Shown here piece by piece: positions 4,937-7,806 of a stretch of 7,806 bases of DNA. The DNA is from Clostridia bacterium (GTDB lineage: Bacteria > Bacillota > Clostridia > Christensenellales > Borkfalkiaceae): positions 1-7,806 of the forward strand of contig JAFTHR010000098.1 of the NCBI GenBank assembly GCA_017457345.1, written 5' to 3'. The notes beneath the pieces were generated by a model. That model was given only the letters and a program-made list of their open reading frames with translations. It had not been told where the DNA came from and ran no database searches. The position numbers and the translations under genes are program-made. Each line of letters starts with the position of its first letter. Within the stretch, counting starts at the first letter, position 1.

Positions 4937-7039
4937 TAACGCTATGTTCAAATACGGGTATTTATATAAGCGAATTTCGTTCGTTAAATAACCAACCCTT
5001 TGTTCCTGAGCGGTGTAGGTGACGAGATAATCGGCTTTATCAAGCGCCGTGCAGAACTCTTTTTTGGTGATGAACGTGGAATACGTTTTGGTTTCGTTAT
5101 TGAGTTCGGCAAGCACGTAGTATTCTTCCGTTTCGCCGATTTTTAAAGCTGTTTTTTCGCTGGTTGTGCGTTCGTAAGAAAGGTACGGGAAAGTTTCCGC
5201 GCCGTTTAACGTGTCTATATCAAAATGGATAATCAACGCCTTATTCCAAGTTTTAACCACTTCGAATACCGCACTTTGTTCGGAGAAGATCTCGTCGTCG
5301 GCGGTTTGAACGGGTACGTCTTTTACCGTTTTAAAGCCTAAATCGGCGGTGGATACGGCAAAATTCCCGTTGTAGAATAAATACGTTTGGTTCTCTTCCA
5401 CGGAGAAGGCAAAGGTAGAGAGCGCGGTGTGTTCCGTTTGATTATAAACAAGGGCTTTGGCGGTAGAAAAATCCGTTTTTGCACCCGTTTTCGTGTGGCG
5501 GGAAATTACGTTCCCCGTTTGTGCATACAAATTACCTTCGTAGTCTACCACGATTTTCGTGGCGTTCGTATCGATAATTGCATCAAGTTTTTCCCCTAAA
5601 TGCGTGGGGTCAACGAATTGCTCTTCGGTAAAGCGGTACACCGAGCCGTCTACGTACGAAACGTACAGGTTTCCGTACACGTCGGAAGTTAACAGTTTCG
5701 GTTCGGCGCTCGTTTTAGAAAGTTCGTTTTTCATAAGCGCCCATTGCCCGTTGCTTTCTTCGGCGCGATAGAACGTGCCGCGGTGGGTCATGAAATAGTA
5801 CTTTCCGTAAACGGCGGCAATGCCGTGCAAATCGCCGTCGAAAGCCGAGAAAGCGCGCAGTTTATTGCCCGTTTTTAAATCGTACAGTTCGGCTTGCAGG
5901 TCGTTTGCGATCAAAGCGGTGTTGCCGTCGGAAGCGAGTAAGTTTGCCTTGATTTCTACCGGTACGTTTCGGTGCGCTTTCGTTTTCGTGTTAAATAAAT
6001 TAATTCTTCCGCCGATATCGTAGTTGTCGATCGAGATCAACGTGCTTCCGCAAAGTTGGGCGTTCTTCACGTTGAAAAGTCTGTTTTTGGAATAGGACGA
6101 AGCGCCTATTTCGTAATCGGTAAAGGAAAGACTATTGAGTGAGAATTGCTTTACGGACAGGTCGCCAACGGCGTACGCATAGCCGTCTAAGCAGTACACG
6201 GAAGAGTAGTCGTTTACCTGATCGCTAAAAAGTGGTTCAACGTGTTCGTTGCGTTCGGAACTTAACAGTCTTGCTAAGTCGTATACGAAGAACGCGCCGT
6301 ACTTATCTACCGGATCTTGGCGCAGAACGCAGCAAAGCAGGTTGCCGGATACACAGAAGGAGTGAATGGGGTTATCGAAATCGTAAATTTCAAACTTCGT
6401 TTGCGTTTCGGTATATTTATAAAGATATTCGTCTTGCGTGTAGTACAAAACACCTGCGTCTTGCGTGACGATCGGGTTAGACGTTAATCCGTCTACAATC
6501 GTTTTTCCACTCGTCGTGTCCGATAAGGTTGCTTTTAAAACGGATTTTACGTTCGGCGTCACCTTCGTGTAGAACAAGGTGTTGGAGAACACCGTAAACG
6601 CGCTACAATTAAAGCCCGTTTTTGTAGGCTCGTAATATCTCGTTTCAAGTTCGTTTTCGGTTAATTTATATAAATCTTGGTTGCCGTCTAGAAAGTACAA
6701 GTCTCCGTCTTCGGAAAATTGCATTTCGGATATTTTGTTCAAGTCTGGATCGGCGTTGTTATCGTGCGTGTATAAAGAGTACACGTTTTCGCTACGCTTG
6801 TACACGTATATCTTATTTTCTTCCGAAATCGCCGTGAAATCGGCGGAAACCGCGGTATCCGAAGGAGCGGTGAGCGGTAAATACTCTTCGTAAGAAGCAG
6901 GATAAACGAGCGCATCCGTATTTGCCGCAGGTGCAGAGGCGGCAGCCGTTAAGCCACTCGGTTGCTCCGTTGAGCCTATCGATAATGCGGGTGCAACAAG
7001 CAGCCCTAATGAAAGAATTGTAGTAAAAATGCGTTTCAT
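4934..7039 (-). CDS. Secreted beta-propeller-like protein with C-terminal SH3-like segments; ends at TAG inside the second
   Basis: I do not recognise a named family for the whole 701-residue protein. The N-terminus is a good Sec signal peptide: MKR, a hydrophobic stretch (4-19), and probable cleavage after ALS at residue 20. A low-complexity Ala/Pro/Thr stretch (about 28-45) follows. Residues 70-570 contain about eight to ten blade-like repeats of the form D/YGxLYxxxxxxxxYxx, for example at 111-128, 195-212, 411-426, 455-470 and 501-515, suggesting a beta-propeller. Residues about 588-662 look like one SH3-like segment (ALKIGE, EYYVLAEL). Residues 681-701 (VGYLTNEIRLYKYPYLN) look like the start of a second, which the TAG interrupts. 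The missing strands and a membrane anchor lie in frame downstream. The ATG choice rests on the signal peptide; there is no SD. A likely role is an extracellular or cell-surface binding protein; the ligand is unknown. Confidence 0.85.
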   Translation of the reverse strand: MKRIFTTILSLGLLVAPALSIGSTEQPSGLTAAASAPAANTDALVYPASYEEYLPLTAPSDTAVSADFTAISEENKIYVYKRSENVYSLYTHDNNADPDLNKISEMQFSEDGDLYFLDGNQDLYKLTENELETRYYEPTKTGFNCSAFTVFSNTLFYTKVTPNVKSVLKATLSDTTSGKTIVDGLTSNPIVTQDAGVLYYTQDEYLYKYTETQTKFEIYDFDNPIHSFCVSGNLLCCVLRQDPVDKYGAFFVYDLARLLSSERNEHVEPLFSDQVNDYSSVYCLDGYAYAVGDLSVKQFSLNSLSFTDYEIGASSYSKNRLFNVKNAQLCGSTLISIDNYDIGGRINLFNTKTKAHRNVPVEIKANLLASDGNTALIANDLQAELYDLKTGNKLRAFSAFDGDLHGIAAVYGKYYFMTHRGTFYRAEESNGQWALMKNELSKTSAEPKLLTSDVYGNLYVSYVDGSVYRFTEEQFVDPTHLGEKLDAIIDTNATKIVVDYEGNLYAQTGNVISRHTKTGAKTDFSTAKALVYNQTEHTALSTFAFSVEENQTYLFYNGNFAVSTADLGFKTVKDVPVQTADDEIFSEQSAVFEVVKTWNKALIIHFDIDTLNGAETFPYLSYERTTSEKTALKIGETEEYYVLAELNNETKTYSTFITKKEFCTALDKADYLVTYTAQEQRVGYLTNEIRLYKYPYLNIAL

Positions 7040-7045
7040 ACTACC

Positions 7046-7074
7046 ATTATAACATTATTCGACAAAAAATGCAA
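7046..7074 (-). promoter_or_regulatory. Extended -10 promoter placing +1 at the ATG (leaderless)
   Basis: Read on the minus strand, TTGCAT (7074-7069, weak -35) is 17 nt from a perfect TATAAT (7051-7046) preceded by TGT, the extended -10 pattern TGn. Only GGTAGT separates TATAAT from the ATG at 7039, so transcription would begin 7 nt after the -10, on the A of the start codon or within a base or two. No SD precedes the ATG. Confidence 0.7.
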
Positions 7075-7097
7075 TAATTTAAACGATATTTTTACGC

Positions 7098-7127
7098 GCG
7101 CGCGAGAGTTTTCCGTGCGCTTTTTTT
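7098..7127 (+). terminator. Terminator-like hairpin, plus strand
   Basis: GCGCGCG (7098-7104) can pair with CGTGCGC (7114-7120), with one G-U pair and a 9-nt loop, followed by seven T (7121-7127). The opposite strand lacks a T-run after the stem, so it would work only rightwards. It lies in an alternating CG tract (7095-7104). No plus-strand gene ends here, so it may insulate the downstream gene from transcription antisense to the secreted-protein gene. Confidence 0.5.
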
Positions 7128-7205
7128 GTTGCAAGCAAATTCTAAAAATATGGAAAAAATTACCAAATAAAACGCAAAAGGTGCATAATGCTGTCATATT
7201 TAATA

Positions 7206-7214
7206 TGGTAAAAT
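7206..7214 (+). promoter_or_regulatory. Possible extended -10 promoter just upstream of the LexA box
   Basis: TGGTAAAAT (7206-7214) fits TGn plus TAAAAT. Its start point would fall near 7221, immediately before the LexA box, which is the geometry expected for a LexA-repressed promoter. A weak -35 candidate is not well placed, so this is tentative. The leader to the TTG start would be about 120 nt. Confidence 0.35.
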
Positions 7215-7224
7215 TAAATAAAAA

Positions 7225-7238
7225 CGAACAAATGTTCG
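7225..7238. promoter_or_regulatory. LexA (SOS) operator, Gram-positive type
   Basis: CGAACAAATGTTCG is a perfect 5-bp inverted repeat with a 4-nt centre and fits the Bacillus/Clostridium LexA box CGAAC-N4-GTTCG. An exact match to these ten fixed positions is not expected by chance in a window this size. It lies 104 nt upstream of the TTG-started gene and about 150 nt from the promoter of the divergent gene, so the rightward gene is the better candidate target. The flanking A and T runs could also form a weak hairpin, a less likely reading. Confidence 0.75.
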
Positions 7239-7268
7239 CTTTTTCAATAAAAAAATGGCGGTGGGTTC

Positions 7269-7296
7269 TAGACAAAACGAAAATGCGTGTGATAAT
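7269..7296 (+). promoter_or_regulatory. Candidate sigma-A promoter of the TTG-started gene
   Basis: TAGACA (7269-7274, 5 of 6) is 16 nt from GATAAT (7291-7296, 5 of 6), which is preceded by TGT in extended -10 position. The start point would be near 7303, giving a leader of about 40 nt that contains the strong SD. The LexA box ends 30 nt upstream of the -35, so this promoter may be independent of SOS control. Confidence 0.5.
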
Positions 7297-7330
7297 AGGT
7301 GAGCCAACCGCCAAAGACGGGCAAAAAAGT

Positions 7331-7338
7331 GAGGTGAT
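7331..7338 (+). promoter_or_regulatory. Strong Shine-Dalgarno fixing a TTG start
   Basis: GAGGTGAT is fully complementary to the 3' end of 16S rRNA (AGGAGGTGAT). The GAGG core lies 7 nt before TTG at 7342. An in-frame TGA at 7330-7332 and the absence of ATG or GTG in between leave TTG as the only sensible start. Confidence 0.88.
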
Positions 7339-7341
7339 TAT

Positions 7342-7806
7342 TTGGAAAACTATGCAAAAGTAATTTTATACACGTATTCGAAAATGGAAGAAATGGATGC
7401 AGATTTAAAGGAGCATATTCGGTTTAAAGCGTTTACTTCTTACGATTACCGCCGTTCAACGGAGGCGATTGCGGAATATATTGCCGAGCAAGTGATTTCC
7501 CGCCGCACTCTTTGTGAATTAAAAGACAAAATACAAAAAGCGCTATCTTCTCTTTCGAGCGAAGAGCAGTTGCTTTTGGAATTGCGATATTTTGGTGGAC
7601 TTGAAAAGGTTGTTCATACCGTTCGTGGTTGTTTAAGACGGAGCGACGAGCCCACCGTGCGTGAAAAAAAGGTATGCGAAAGGCTTTCTCTTAAAAGGAT
7701 TTGGAGTGAGCGCAGTTATTTTAGAAAGCAAAAAGCACTCTTGGAAAAGATCGAAAAGAAATTACAATCGGTAGGGCTTAGCGAAACGTTGTTTTGGGAG
7801 AAATAC
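7342..7806 (+). CDS. Uncharacterised protein with sigma-70 region 4-like and HTH-like segments (3' truncated by window)
   Basis: An open frame of 155 codons runs from TTG to the window edge without a stop. I do not recognise a named family. Residues 1-60 are mostly helical and charged, beginning ENYAKVILYTYS. Residues 66-87 (ALSSLSSEEQLLLELRYFGG) resemble the first helices of sigma-70 region 4, where an L..L...E..LL.LRYF pattern is usual. Residues 105-137 (ERLSLKRIWSERSYFRKQKA) look like a helix-turn-helix followed by a basic recognition helix. The sequence then ends in a coiled, lysine-rich helix and GLSETLFWEKY. A small DNA-binding regulator is the best guess, not a demonstrated function. 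The start rests on the strong SD and an upstream in-frame stop. A LexA box and a candidate promoter lie in front of it, and it is divergent from the secreted-protein gene. Confidence 0.82.
   Translation, partial: MENYAKVILYTYSKMEEMDADLKEHIRFKAFTSYDYRRSTEAIAEYIAEQVISRRTLCELKDKIQKALSSLSSEEQLLLELRYFGGLEKVVHTVRGCLRRSDEPTVREKKVCERLSLKRIWSERSYFRKQKALLEKIEKKLQSVGLSETLFWEKY

Noticed and set aside
4643..7039. Genome-wide TAG reassignment as the explanation of the split gene
   Set aside because: There is only one internal TAG in the coding sequence visible here, and the Abi-like gene appears to use TAG as a normal stop, so a global code change is not supported.
7036..7314. Minus-strand open frame of 92 codons overlapping the start of the secreted-protein gene
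   Set aside because: It covers the promoter of that gene, has no SD, and reads as AT-rich chance coding (Phe/Ile/Leu-rich).
7115..7363. Open frame of 82 codons on the plus strand in the intergenic region
   Set aside because: It has no SD, an unconvincing composition (poly-Lys and aromatic), runs through the hairpin arm, the LexA box and the promoter candidates, and overlaps the well-supported TTG start in another frame.
1..7806. Mobile element, CRISPR array, tRNA or rRNA
   Set aside because: No transposase or integrase motifs, spaced direct repeats, or tRNA/rRNA-like sequence were seen.

Overview
The window looks like chromosomal DNA from a Gram-positive, Clostridia-like member of the Bacillota. 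The reasons are the Shine-Dalgarno (SD) sequences close to AGGAGGTGAT, good sigma-A type promoters, a Gram-positive-type LexA box, and an ABC ATPase of the MsmX/UgpC type. An uncultured gut lineage such as the Christensenellales would fit, but that placement is an impression, not a demonstrated fact. Nothing in the window is an insertion sequence, phage gene, CRISPR array, tRNA or rRNA.

Layout, left to right. (1) Bases 2-2226 form a tight plus-strand gene row: the 3' part of tyrS (tyrosyl-tRNA synthetase), a YigZ/IMPACT-family gene, and an Abi_2/HEPN-type gene, with gaps of 11 and 3 nt. (2) A separately promoted MsmX/UgpC-type sugar-transporter ATPase (2356-3669) stands alone, without permease or binding-protein genes, and ends at a strong intrinsic terminator. 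(3) An RluA-family pseudouridine synthase (3780-4592) has its own near-consensus promoter and meets the next genes at a shared bidirectional terminator (4597-4629). (4) On the minus strand, 7039 to 4643 is one reading frame interrupted by a single TAG (4934-4936). The upstream 701 codons encode a secreted, beta-propeller-like protein ending in SH3-like segments. The downstream 96 codons complete the second SH3-like segment and add a C-terminal membrane anchor. (5) A 302-nt divergent intergenic region (7040-7341) holds a probably leaderless promoter for the minus-strand gene, a plus-strand terminator-like hairpin, a textbook LexA (SOS) operator and a candidate plus-strand promoter. (6) A TTG-started gene from 7342, cut by the window edge, encodes an unrecognised protein with sigma-70 region 4-like and helix-turn-helix-like segments.

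How the genes relate: tyrS, yigZ and the RluA gene are translation or RNA housekeeping functions. The HEPN-type gene is probably co-transcribed with tyrS and yigZ. The ATPase probably energises sugar permeases encoded elsewhere. The most unusual points are the amber codon splitting an apparently intact protein, the leaderless start of that protein, and the SOS box in front of the regulator-like gene at the right edge.
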